From Fragilaria radians (taxonomy: Eukaryota; Bacillariophyta; Fragilariophyceae; Fragilariales; Fragilariaceae), in the NCBI GenBank assembly GCA_900642245.1, contig CAAAJI010000084.1, forward strand, positions 147,317 through 167,202: DNA of 19,886 nt. The letters are read 5' to 3'. Position 1 is the first letter of the stretch, and every line of letters begins with the position of its first letter. The notes under the pieces were generated by a model that worked only from the letters and a program-made list of their open reading frames with translations, searched no databases and had not been told where the DNA came from. Of this stretch, positions 1-9,982 are shown piece by piece. The translations under genes were made by a program, and so were the position numbers.

Positions 1-1199
1 AAATGACGTTTTATAGAAAAATAAGTGATAAATCGTGTGCGCAAATCATGCAAAATGGGTGACAATTTTCATTATAAATATCCTTGGAACCTTTGTACTG
101 AAAACGGGATTGAGCTATATAAATGTCATCGAGGCACAAATTAGATAGCTTTGCAAAAAGATATACAAGTCTTATCTTATTATAAAAATGTTCCTCAAAA
201 GAATGATGTCAGATGCAAGGTGTCCAGGAGCATCAGAACATGTAAGCTAGCACTAGAGATATTTTAATCTAACTAAATTTTCCCTATGTAATTAATAGTC
301 AACAGATACACAATCTAAAGATTCATCTGAGCTATAAGGATGAGCAACTCCCTCCAAGTGCTACTCTATATGTGAACCCTTGAAGTCAACAATGCATTTT
401 AAATTTTCAAGAGAAAGATTTGGTTGTAATCCTGGGAAAAAGAAGATTCTTGGAAAGAGAAATAACATTGTCTCTGACTTTTGCGCCAGGCGATTGCGGC
501 CGCCATATTTTTTGTGCAGATGACCAGATAATGGACCGAGCTTCAAAATGGTGGTATGGACAGGAATAAGGATCAAATCAACGGATTCAAACAACGAGAC
601 AGGTGTTTTACGCCTTCCTTCTAATTAATTGCTAACTTGGAATCAATTGAGATCGTAGCAATGTCGAACGAGTAATACTATCAATTACGAGTAGAAATTG
701 CTCAGATATTGGGCCATGCATGGAAATACTATAGACGTTTCGTAACTTTTGAACTAGGCCAAAATAATCAACCTGAGTACATAAGTTAATTATACTTACT
801 CTAATACCAGTTGTACGTAAAGTTTGAGTATAAGTTGTACAAGAAGTAGTGGAGTTATTCAATTTTAGCTAAGGGTCCTGATTCGGGGCCGTAATTGACG
901 TTACTGTAACAACAACCTATGGAGCCAATGTCGCGGAATCTTTGAATTGTCTTTACTAATATTATTCTTGGTCAACCCTCTTCAAATATCTATCTGTAAG
1001 GAGTGTGTAGTTTGGACTCACACGGGGCCGAAATGGAGGACCAATTAATTACTTACCACTTTGATTCACTATTTTAATCCAGTAATCTTTAGTTGTCTGA
1101 CATACACCTTCTTGATGATTTTCAATTAGTCTTTGGAATGTTCCACAGTATCTATCCACCATTCTGCGACGTCTTGCTGAGGTTGCAAACAGTGTTCTT
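1..1199. other. Intergenic, no supported gene
   Basis: Only short open stretches occur here. The longest are on the minus strand at 361-594 and 632-862, and neither shows a recognisable domain or a convincing splice structure. The sequence is AT-rich. The right edge runs into the 3' tail of the decayed retroelement on the minus strand. I could not find terminal repeats that would mark where that element ends. Confidence 0.5.
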
Positions 1200-2820
1200 C
1201 GAATGTTGGGGCAAGCACTTGCTGAAGGCTTACCAGAAAATTAGCTCTTAGGCTGTAAATTATTCATTGATCTATTGCGTTGGTATTGTTTTGAAGTTGT
1301 GAGGTGGAAGAGGACAATGGGTCTATGGAGTTGTTGCAATGTGTCCACATCTCTCCATCCGGCAGTAACAAAACCCCTGAGCACCATGTCCCATTGAATC
1401 TGGCTCTGAGGCACAGAGCTAGTACTCAAAGTGACACAGTTTTTGGTACGCAATGGAATCAAATATCTGATGTATGAGAGCTTGTTTAGACTTGTCGAAC
1501 TTCAGTGTTTGCCGAATTTCCTGAGAAAAGAGGGATTTCCTGACAGGCCAGTACATAATGAATGTCTTCAGGGGCCTGAGTACAACACGGGCACTGTGAA
1601 TTAATTGTTTGTTTTCACTTCACTTTGTATACTCGTGTAGGGCATATATTCTTAAAATAGATGAGGTAAAGTGACTTTTCTTAAAATGTGAGAATATGCT
1701 TCTCCAAACATATCTCGGAAGTGTTCTGCGTCATTGGATTGAAATTCGAATCGACTTAATATCATCAAAGCGTGTAAATTCTCCTTCCATTTCATTTTGT
1801 TCGACAGCTGATGTTTTTAGTGTATAGGGTTTATATCGACCCAATGGAAGAAGGTAATCCAGATATTGGATGATCTGGGATTATGTTGGTGTTAGTAAAA
1901 TAACTGACTTATCCATTCTTTTCCAAGCCTTTTTGTTAAAGTGTGCTCAACTATAGTGTCGGTATTGAATTCCTGGTCCTGACATGATTAAATCCGTTCA
2001 GGAAATTGGTCTTTGTTGATTTTAGAGCATTATGGAGTTTATCTTTTGGCACGCATGAATTCTGTAGCATTTACTAAAGCGCCGGATTACAGACTCTGTG
2101 ATAGACTGTCTGGCATTTTTTAATCTTAAGTGACAGTGACAAAATTGTGTTGAAGCTTCCAACTTGGACACCTGGTGTACCTTTGCAGACTCAGGATTAT
2201 TTGGAGACATCAAGGACTTATGATAATCTGCTAGTTTGAATTGTTTTCCTTTGAGACGGTGTTGTTGTTGTGTGTCGGAAGTGTCAAACCTATCTATCAT
2301 TGTGGGTTTACCTCCAGTAGAGAATGTCCAATCCAGAGCATAAAATGTACTTATTTCCTCTGAAAATTTGTCGCCACTTACTTCCAAGATCCTTTTCCGT
2401 CGATTACAGCCTTATAACATGACAACAAAGAGATCATCTGATGTGTCACCACCAGAATGATGAGTTTTGACATCATCTACAAATGCAGTACTTGAGGGTG
2501 AGATTTGCGCTGTATCTTTGCCTTGACCTTGATACCTTGCGCCAGTTGCACCTTAATTAATCATAGTTAATGGCACACCGGATATCATCATCCATATATA
2601 TGGGCTATTTCCACTACCCTGGCCATTTCCATAGATTGCTCGGTTTGGATGTGCCGGAAAATCCAGTCTTCCTGTGATCTTGCAATTGCAATATTGTCAC
2701 AAACGCCAGATTTCTGCTGATTATGGATGCTGGGTTAGGTAAGCTACGATCGTAGCATGTTGTTACATCATAATTAATTTAACCATACTCCTTTCTGGTC
2801 ATTCTGGCGTGATCATGTTT
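1200..2820 (-). mobile_element. Decayed reverse transcriptase retroelement ORF
   Basis: Minus-strand translation, with several frameshifts and stops, keeps landmarks of a reverse transcriptase in the correct order. At about 2743-2775 it reads YDVTTCYDR, matching motif A (D..xxCYDR). At about 2590-2640 it reads AIYGNGQGSGNSPYIW, a GQGS..SP motif B. At about 2469-2483 it reads FVDD, the catalytic xxDD box. Next comes a stretch at 2022-2387 beginning LEVSGDKF and containing DWTF, matching the region after the catalytic box in these proteins. At about 1540-1597 there is a CPCC..H....C zinc knuckle, and at 1241-1462 a tryptophan-bearing tail (IQWDMVLRGFVTAGW). The fingers domain before motif A is missing or unrecognisable, so the copy looks 5'-truncated. 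From memory this RT type is common in diatom genomes. It is dead: no single frame spans more than about 120 codons. Ends are approximate. Confidence 0.8.
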
Positions 2821-2829
2821 TGACTTTCA

Positions 2830-3862
2830 CACTTAAGCGTGAAACAGGCAATTTGGTTGAAGATTGCTTGTGTACAGAAAGCAATGGTACTTTACATGGC
2901 ATTGTAGTCAATTCAGAATTTGGCAGAGAAATCTCATCCAAGGTTTCTCATTCTCCCTTTGTTTCCTCATCAGCCATCAAAGAGTTGGTACCACTTCCAC
3001 TTGGACATTCATACTCTAATTCTTTGTCATCAACTAAAGGAAAACCTGACTGTCAATTTCCCATGATTGATTTTAACTCATAGAAATTAGAACACCTTTC
3101 CTTGACCACAGCTGCTAAAGTAGTCTCACAGTAAATGCCAGCTCCTGTTCCATCCAAAAAGTCAATTGCTTTTATGAATGTCTGCTCCAGTGCTAGAATC
3201 TTTTGATAGTTTCATTCTTCTTAAATTCCGATAGCATCATAATAGCCAAGTTATTTTTTGTTACCCAAGAGTGCTTATTCCCTCCTATGAACATCATGCG
3301 CAAGGGTAATTTTGCACTTAAGTATTTAGTCTGGAATGCACCTTTCCACTTCATGTAGTGGGACCATCATTGTACCAGAAACTCTTTTTGGATTGATCAT
3401 CTAACTTAGGTTCACTCTTAATGACATTGTTCATGCATTGCCTTCCACACATAACAGCCATCTCTAAATCAACGCCATGTGCAAGCCACAATTTCTAGGA
3501 ACAGGGGGCATGCATATTTTTTTTGACATACTTTGAACTCAGCCAGTCCATCTGCACTCTTTTCGATGCATGTTTTACTACTCAGTTTACTTACTTTGTT
3601 CAACATAGTAAAATTGAATTCTTTGAGGAAGTGAAGTTTGTTGTCAGGAGTCCTGCAATGGGGAAAAAGTATCTGCCTGCCAAAGTTGCTGCCATGATTT
3701 AGGTACTTTTTGTGAAAAAATTTCCAACCAATAGGTGTGCAGGAATCCAAAGGAAAAAAAGTACCTGCCTGCCAAATAAAAAAAACGTTCCCTGCCTGCC
3801 AAATAAAAAAAACGTTCCCTGCCTGAACCAGTAATGTGTAGTATCAAAAACAGACAGTACAA
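2830..3862 (-). pseudogene. Frame-broken coding relic, unknown family
   Basis: Several minus-strand stretches look coding but change frame as one reads from right to left. One lies at 3469-3750. Another near 3360-3480 contains VDLEMAVMCGRQCMNN. A third near 3230-3360 contains LRMMFIGGNKHSWVTK. A fourth runs from about 3230 down to 2830, contains TFIKAIDFLDGTGAGIYCE, and has two stops. Together they read like one protein interrupted by frameshifts. I do not recognise the family. It lies immediately upstream, in the element's own direction, of the reverse transcriptase relic, so it could be the 5' part of the same element. It could also be a different gene or element into which the retroelement inserted. 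The absence of the RT fingers domain at the junction near 2815 slightly favours two separate entities. Confidence 0.4.
3764..3825. repeat. 27-base tandem repeat, about 2.3 copies
   Basis: Two identical 27-base units at 3764-3790 and 3791-3817 are followed by an 8-base partial unit. Each unit is CCTGCCTGCC, then AAAT, a run of eight A, and CGTTC. A related CTGCCTGCCAAA occurs nearby at about 3674. The unit length is a multiple of three, so on the minus strand it reads as a repeated nine-residue peptide (GRERFFYLA) inside the decayed coding relic. Replication slippage is the simplest origin. Confidence 0.9.
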
Positions 3863-3963
3863 ACTGTGATCTGTCCGAGGAAGAATTGTTCGTAGCCACT
3901 CAACTCATCCAAGTCTTGATTAATTGACCTTACGATTTACTAACACATTTTCATGCAATATTA

Positions 3964-4176
3964 ATGTCATCACCAAAGATAAAGGAAATATACAAGATTA
4001 CTCCCGAATTCACCAAAGATGTAACGATTTCTCCTTGTCAGCTGAAATGTCAACTTGAGGAACTGGCTTTGATATCTTGTGTCAAATCGACTCGCGAGAG
4101 TGGCAATGCCGCATGTTTGCCTACAGCAGTCGATGCGTGGACATCATGCTGCTCCAAAGTAAATGCGTTGGAATAA
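3964..4176 (+). CDS. Small twin-CX9C-like (CHCH) protein, putative
   Basis: A 70-residue ORF starts at the ATG at 3964. Cysteines are at 25, 29, 39, 51, 62 and 63. C29-C39 is a CX9C pair, C39-C51 is spaced by 11, and C51-C62 by 10. The helix before C39 (CQLEELALISC) and the AAC before the second pair resemble the small mitochondrial CHCH proteins, especially the mitoribosomal subunit mS37 (CHCHD1/MRP10), whose pattern is CX9C-X10-CX9C. Such proteins are imported and oxidised by Mia40/Erv1 in the intermembrane space, or reach the ribosome from there. The second pair is one residue longer than canonical, so this is a tentative call. No intron is needed. It lies between two decayed regions, which lowers confidence, but its cysteine spacing is unlikely to be random. 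Confidence 0.45.
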   Translation: MSSPKIKEIYKITPEFTKDVTISPCQLKCQLEELALISCVKSTRESGNAACLPTAVDAWTSCCSKVNALE

Positions 4177-5595
4177 AGTAAGTGGAAAATCGCAAAAGAT
4201 AAAGCCCATTTCTACAGGATGAAGATAATTAACTAGTGCGAATACGCATTCAAGGGAGCGGCGGCATCGAGTTGTATGCTTCAATTTTGAATGTTTTATT
4301 CAAAGTTGTATTGTCGCAGTGACAACCTTGTCATAGTGCAGACTTTTCGTTCTTTGTCCACACAACCCAGTTTCATTTCACTTTCTCATCTTATTTTACA
4401 GAAACGGTAGGTAGAAACCGATTAAAATTTTAGCAACATTCGAAAGGACGAATTAGCAAGGATCGGATTCCCCTTCTTGACGTCACCTTGTTTATCGACA
4501 TGGTGATTTTGATGAATCTGCTTTGAAGTTTCTGATCGACAAAACAAAATGAGAATGATGACACCAAATTTAAAAAATCTAAGCGTTAAGCTGTGAAGTT
4601 CGTTTTTATGTCATAGTTACACAGACTCAAAGAACGACACACTGGAGTTGTTACGATTGTCGTACTTTGTTGCCAACACGTTTTCTTTCTGAAACAGGAT
4701 CTTAACATCAGAACTTGTGGATGCTCTCAGGTAAGATTTTCTCTTTTGTCAACTATTTTAAATCAAATTTTTGGAAATGATTAATATCCTTGAGTGGATG
4801 CCGCCCCAGGCTGACTATTATTGAAGAAAAACATTCAAGTAAATAACAACATGATCGAAACCTCTTTTGAATACCGAGAGATATACATCAATCTTCGACT
4901 CACCTTCTTTCTTTTTTTAGGACAGAGTTTCAAAGTAAGTCATATTCAGCAGTTTATAAAAGCATATCCGCGTTATGATGAATTATACCCAGCTCACTAC
5001 GAGGCAAAACGTCGATGTAGATATTTTTGTTTTCCTATATTTCTGATTATCGAGGCAACGCCCTCAGGAAAGTCTTCCATTTTGTGACAAATTCTAATCC
5101 AACTTATTTCCAGGTCTCTTTCAGCTTAGCAAGGTTGTGTAAATACGTATGTATGCGGGTTGAAGATTCTCGCGTCAACAAGTTTTTGGCATGCCTTACT
5201 TGTGATATCTTTAATCAGTGCAATGGATTAATAGTGCTTCAGCATAAGGAACTTATAATCTCAAATTCTTTCATTCTAAATAATTCCCTGATATTTAAAA
5301 CTATATAATTACATGAACAAATTAGTCAATCAAGACTCCGATATTATACGACTGAAAAACAAGAATAGTTTTTCATAATTTTTGTAGAATAGAACATACT
5401 TTTCTACTTTCAATCTCAGACAGCTCTTTGAGGCAAGTAATTTTTTTTAATATTGTAAAAGTTATCTAAGGACTGCAATAATTACATGACTGATGCATAT
5501 GAGTAATGCTATGTGAACATGATATACATTAGACTTCAGATTATACATTCTATCTGCTAAAGCTATGAAAGATCTTTCCTTTTTCTATATTTTCA
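4177..5595. other. No firm gene; splice-like signals and short coding-like pieces
   Basis: No ORF here is convincing on its own. On the plus strand there are coding-like islands: one near 4493-4547 reading YRHGDFDESALKFLIDKTK and then stopping. A 33-base segment at 4698-4730 is flanked by an acceptor-like CAG and a strong GTAAGA donor and can read ILTSELVDALR. A stretch at about 4950-5017 follows a pyrimidine-rich AG and reads QFIKAYPRYDELYPAHYEAK. I tried joining them. The joins either meet a stop or need a 15-base intron, so I do not propose a gene model. This may be a decayed gene or an unusually spliced small gene. The rest is AT-rich and shows nothing. Confidence 0.35.
4478..4485. promoter_or_regulatory. 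CRE-type palindrome TGACGTCA
   Basis: This is a perfect 8-base TGACGTCA, the classical bZIP/CREB recognition palindrome. Motifs of this type act as CO2/cAMP-response elements in diatom carbonic anhydrase promoters. There is no secure gene directly downstream, so a regulatory role is uncertain and a chance occurrence is possible. Confidence 0.25.
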
Positions 5596-6420
5596 TTGCT
5601 ATGGAAACCGGTTCTTTGGGTTCTTCAGAAGTACGCAGCAATAAATGTATGGAGATGCGGAGTAGTTAAGGACGAAACATATTCTAGAGGTAGGTGGAAA
5701 AGGAGAGGGAGAAGTGACATATATGATGATATCAAATTAGCATACCTTGATACAAAGGTTGCAGAAAGCTTCATGTTGGGAGGCCATGCATTTATTTGAT
5801 TCCTGAGAACAATGGTACTTGAGATGAAGGGCAATGCAATTTTTATTCGTACAAGTGTTGTACCTAATACATGTCAAAAAAGTCAAATTCAGCAGCATAT
5901 GCTATTGGTAGGGCAATTTTTGGGTACTCTCTTAACTTTCTGCTGACAACCTTCGCATTTCGGCAGAGAGAAACAGATATTGAGTGGCTTACAATCAACG
6001 GGGGAAGGAGGAGATAAATTAAGTCCAATTGTGCAGTTTCATTGTTGGTTACAGGCAACATTAGACAGTATATACGATTTATTTTGCCAAAAATGAGGAG
6101 GAGGAACAGAAGCACGATTAGCAAATCAGCTAGTTGGCTGTGAATTCAGTTAGCAGGGGAGCTATTGATATCAGGAAAGAGATATGGGTGAGTAACATGA
6201 CATTGGCAAGGTAATTTGGACTTATGAACAGAAACATCAAACGGATAGCTTTGCAACCAGTACAATGGAGAGAAGTCACTAGTGGAGATTGCAATCAACA
6301 ATAATTGAAAGCTTTGAAGCCTGGATGGGAAAGTCCAAGCAATGCGTAGGTTGGAAATGCAGAGCACAACCTTCAGTGATGAATTCCATCTATGCCAGAG
6401 CAACCTATAAGGTAGGCAAA
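5596..6420 (+). pseudogene. Broken repeat-type ORF, possibly transposase-related
   Basis: Plus-strand coding-like pieces in successive frames appear to belong to one dead protein. The first, 5596-5799, has a basic run SRGRWKRRGRSD followed by YDDIKLAYLDTKVAESFMLGG and then a stop. After a frame change near 5860 it reads RTSVVPNTCQK. Another shift gives SNSAAYAIGRAIFGYSLNF at about 5883-5939, which runs on to a stop at 6015. A last part near 6263-6315 reads VQWRE and, one frame over, KSLVEIAINNN. The order RWK..D.Y....LD.KVA....GG, then VVPN, then a GRA stretch recalls a protein family I remember as repeated in diatom genomes. The W-R-[DE]-K-x-[LV] segment is faintly like piggyBac-type transposases. 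The family assignment is weak; the frame-broken state is clear. Confidence 0.4.
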
Positions 6421-6667
6421 GGATAAATCGGAGTAATGAAAGCTAAAGATAAATATACTTCAATTAGATAACGATATTCTCTTCGGCATTAGGAATCGGC
6501 CGACGGCCAGAGGATATGTAGTAAAGTTACCAAGAATTACTTAATGGGATTTAAAAAAATCTCTGCCACTTCATGTGAAATTCGAGTTTCAATTTCTACT
6601 GGCTGGTGTAGAATCAAACCGAACTTTGCATTTTTCAATTTGGCATCACGCACCTTAACCTCTGTCA

Positions 6668-7519
6668 ATGTTTTCAGCAAATGAGAATATCGTTCTCCGT
6701 CAACATAAACTTCGTATCGTTAAGTATGTGGAAGACACTATTAACGAAGACTTACTCGATCTTGGTACATCGGTATTGGTCATGCAGGCAACATGTAGAG
6801 CCCCTGGTTGTGTTCCACTCGAAACAATCATCACTATAGTGTTTCCGAGCAGAGAAGCAATTCCAAAAGGTCTGACTCTAACAAAGCACGAAACCACATT
6901 CCAAACTAAGATACTTATGCCAATGTCTGAAGTATCCCTTGAAGATGTTCTTGAAGCCTTACCTCCTGCCTTTAATGGAGGGTTGCGTACCCTGGAGCGT
7001 GTGAGTCTAAAAGTACGTGATAGTGCATTTGCCCAAATTACACAGCTCCTCCAAGACTTTGAATCAAGGAAGTATGTAGCAGAGTATATGCAGAATGCGC
7101 TGCAGGATTTCATTGAGAACAACTGTGAAGCACCAGAGTATGGTCAGAACTTTTCACGCTCAATGGAAGAAACGCAAAGAACACAGAGAGTGGAAATTAT
7201 CGGAAATACTGGGAATATAGTAATATCTAGAGATTTAAGTATTGAAGAGGAAGGCGGTAAGTAGTTTCCCCTCTATGTAGCGGCTCTGTGGTTCTAATCG
7301 TTTGATTAAGTTGGTGCTGCAATTGATGCTCAACATTTCGTACATCACCCTACTTTGAGGCAACGATTGGAGACCACAAACACCGATTTGAGATCCAACC
7401 ATAGAACTCTGGAGAATATAGCTTCTCTAGAATATTTACCAGGCGTGCGCCCTGTAGGATGTCCTTGCTGCGACCCAGAAAATCCATCAAATATTGCTGA
7501 CTCCATGATGATGCTTTAG
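6668..7519 (+). CDS. Conserved-looking protein of unknown function, 265 aa, two exons
   Basis: Exon 1 is 6668-7256, an intron occupies 7257-7310, and exon 2 is 7311-7519. The reading frame is phase 1 across the splice and gives 265 residues. The ATG at 6668 follows an in-frame TAA at 6656. Residues 29-60 read LLDLGTSVLVMQATC then APGCVPLET, with cysteines at 43 and 48. Residues 70-125 are a helical, acidic region (LMPMSEVSLEDVLEALPPAF). The C-terminus encoded by exon 2 ends with a cysteine cluster, GCPCCDPENP (C247, C249, C250), and a methionine-rich tail. The cysteine pairs could bind metal, but no known metal-binding fold is obvious. I recall the CxxPGCxPLET and CPCCDP patterns as conserved in eukaryotic proteins without a settled function; I cannot name it. 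No signal peptide or membrane segment is seen, so it is probably cytosolic or nuclear. Confidence 0.8.
7257..7310 (+). other. Intron of the 265-aa protein gene (54 bases)
   Basis: The donor is GTAAGT and the acceptor ATTAAG. Without splicing the frame ends at a TAG only three codons into the intron region. With splicing it joins to an open, cysteine-containing exon that runs to 7519. The codon split between exons becomes GTT (Val197). Confidence 0.8.
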
Positions 7520-8294
7520 GAAAAACAGCGAACTGTAATGATTTTTGAAAGGGGTTAGTAATGATTTCAAGGAATTTGGTCTCAAGTTTGAATAAGTATT
7601 GGCTTTCTTATTACCACAGCCGAACACGAATTTGAATTTATTAATATCGGATAATATAGTATTAAAATCTCGAAATTTGTCCAATTTACGTTTCCTTCGT
7701 GAACTCTCAGTGTGAAGCAACCTGCGGATTTGAAATATTGGTGTATTTTATCGTTGCAACCATAACATTTGTCATGACCTTCAAGAAATTTCAGGTTTAT
7801 CTGTGATGAACAAAAACTGTGATGCTTATTGAATTCATATTACATGACTTGCAAATCCGAGATCATATGAAAAGGATTTTGCAAACCATATAGAGTGAAA
7901 GAATTATCGAGGGACCCAGCTGATATGCCTGAGGCATGTTAACTTGCGGTAATGATACCATATTTTGCTAATAATTTCGTATGTCAATCAACTTGAAGAT
8001 TTCGCCCTATTCCTTTTCCAACTTTTGAGTGTCACGCATCCTAGAATATTTTAAACACATTTTTTTCAAGCAAAAGCTCAAAATTATTTTTTTGTACTGC
8101 TAACTGTTGCTTTACAAATCTCCATGATGAAATGTCATAAGCACAAGACATGTTCCATCTAAGTTTTTGAAGAAGTAGGCCGTGAATTAAGGTTTGGCTT
8201 TAAAATTGTTAACAACATCTTTAAAACCTTTCGTTGAATTAAAAAGCTTTGCACGACTTTTTTATGATTACAATCATACTTAGAGGGGATGAGT
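7520..8294. other. Intergenic between two convergent genes
   Basis: This AT-rich spacer separates the stop of the 265-residue gene from the stop of the convergent glycosyltransferase-like gene. It must carry both 3' ends. I found no ORF, repeat or RNA gene I can support, and no clear polyadenylation signal that I would assign. Confidence 0.5.
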
Positions 8295-9982
8295 TCATTC
8301 CATTAGTGTGCCTACTAAGTGTCGGATAGATGTGGCATGGGCTTTTTGTCCTTCTCCGTGCTTTCGAAAAAAATACAGTAACAAGAAGTAAAGACTTAGT
8401 GCGCACACTAGCGCTGCAAGCAGAACGTTGAGAGTACGAGCCTTTGCAGCTTTTGTTGGCAACAGGCTAGCTTCTCGTTCCACCACGAAATCAGACATGA
8501 TCGCGACATCAATAGGTGGGAGTAACGGTTCACCACCATCTTCAAATAGGGAACTGGCTCTCTGCAAGCATTGTTGGAAAACAATGTGTTCGCAAGTATC
8601 TCCATCAGTGGTACCAGTTAAGGTATAATTGGGTGACAATTTCCATGTCGCAATATGATCTGAATTAGGTACCCTTTCCTTTAGTGTGATTTGAATCGCA
8701 TCATAATCGCACTCCTGAAACGACCAGGAATTCCAATCATACAGAGCGGCTCCACCAAAACATGTTTGCATAGGCCACAAGGATGAAGTTGTTGCTTTGA
8801 GGATAGTCTTTTTGTGAATTTCACCGTTACAAAATGGAGAAAATAAAATCTTCTGGAAAAGAGTCCACTGAGATAGAGAAATAATGTATAATAAATCGCA
8901 GCTGTAACTTGGATAATACCATTTTCCGTTTGCGTCAATCGCTGCGAACGTATCATAAAATACATGTGGGCGCTGCCATTTGAAAAATGACATGATTGGA
9001 AAATCCCATACTTCAAATCCGTTCGCGCACAGAATTTTCCCATGTTGCATGTTACCTTTTCCAGCTTCCGATAACACGTGGTCAATGGCTCCATTTATGA
9101 CAGATAGTCTTGGCAAACGTAGGACATCAAAATCAATATTCAATACTGCATTGAATACATTTCGCTCTTTCTGCTGACGCTGTAAAATCCAGGATCTATG
9201 TAAAGAGCGCAGTTTAGCAAGTCGTTGAAATCTGCTCATCTCAGTAATTGATTCTGCCTTTAGTACACTCTTTTGAATTAATGTTTCTTGTGAAATCAAT
9301 GTGACAAAGCAACCCGCATCCGTCCATTCGTTAAGCATTTTTGTCTGATAATGATTTGGACCCTCATCATTGTGCTCTGAGCTATTATTTTGACGAAACA
9401 ATATATTAATCTCAATGTAGTCGCCCATATCAGTTTTTACCGATGCGCACAATTGTAATAAAGCATCGAAAACATGGTTCTTCCTTGCTGCAACATCTCT
9501 GCGTCGAAATACATCCTCGAGTTTTGCCGCCATTCCTATCACCAATAACTTTCTTGGACGAGTGAAAAGATGCGGTTTGTTCTCCTTAAAATCGGGATTT
9601 TGGAGTTGCTGGACTGTGTATTCGAGCTTATCCATGGGGCAAGTAGTGTCCCATGTGGTGGAAGCTGAATCTAAGATCACCAGAAATACTAGAAATATCG
9701 ATGCATAAACAACGTAGCGGAAGCTATATATCCAGCGCATTCCTATCACTTTATTTGACTTTCTGTCGTCTGGTTCTGAAAAATGATAACACCAATCAAC
9801 AGAAAGAACTGTAAGCTCATAAAAATGCATCAGATATTACTTTGGACTGTTTGTTACTCACTTTTGGGGTTGCCAAAAATATTGCATTCCTCTAAGATTT
9901 GAGGCAGACTTTGTTCCATGGACAATGATTCAATACCAATCGTCTTAGCGCGCAATCGTGGTGATGTTGTGCTAATCGTCAT
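8295..9982 (-). CDS. Membrane-anchored glycosyltransferase-like protein, 533 aa
   Basis: On the minus strand exon 1 is 9982-9862, an intron is at 9861-9776, and exon 2 is 9775-8295, giving 533 residues. A membrane segment lies at about 61-75 (YVVYASIFLVFLVIL) and a second at about 489-510, just before a basic tail. The part between would face the Golgi or ER lumen. It carries NIDFD at 253-257, a DxD-type metal/nucleotide-sugar motif. It is followed by WDFPIM and YDTFAAID near 297-319, CFGGAALYDW at about 379-388, ECDYD shortly after, and CEHIVF near 435. These features resemble glycosyltransferases of the CAP59/GT69-like group and related eukaryotic enzymes with D.D ... FGG.A.Y ... CEH. Donor and acceptor are unknown. 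A further upstream exon is possible (10201-10079, intron 10078-9995), which joins in frame and would add 45 residues; I chose the conservative ATG. Confidence 0.7.
9776..9861 (-). other. Intron in the glycosyltransferase-like gene (86 bases)
   Basis: Read on the minus strand, the donor is GTGAGT at 9861 and the acceptor is a pyrimidine-rich TTTTTCAG ending at 9776. The open frame of exon 2 extends into this intron up to an ATG at 9830, which is therefore probably not the real start. Splicing in phase 1 gives Lys41 and an uninterrupted frame back to the ATG at 9982. Confidence 0.7.

Noticed and set aside
2743..2756. Perfect 14-base palindrome GCTACGATCGTAGC
   Set aside because: It coincides with the codons for the CYDR motif of the decayed reverse transcriptase, so coding sequence explains it without a regulatory role.
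2820..3083. Plus-strand ORF of 87 codons
   Set aside because: It begins with TTG, not ATG, has no domain, and the minus strand across the same interval reads more like protein.
6700..7122. 140-codon minus-strand open frame antisense to the 265-residue gene
   Set aside because: The plus-strand frame continues across a clean intron into a cysteine-rich exon; the antisense frame has no recognisable features.
8408..9177. Open frames on both strands inside the glycosyltransferase-like gene (8408-8605, 8428-8628, 8681-9094, 8980-9177)
   Set aside because: They overlap a longer frame with membrane segments and family motifs, and have no motifs of their own.
9828..9830. ATG at 9830 as the start of the glycosyltransferase-like protein
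   Set aside because: It lies inside a well-formed intron; splicing joins in frame to an upstream exon starting at 9982.
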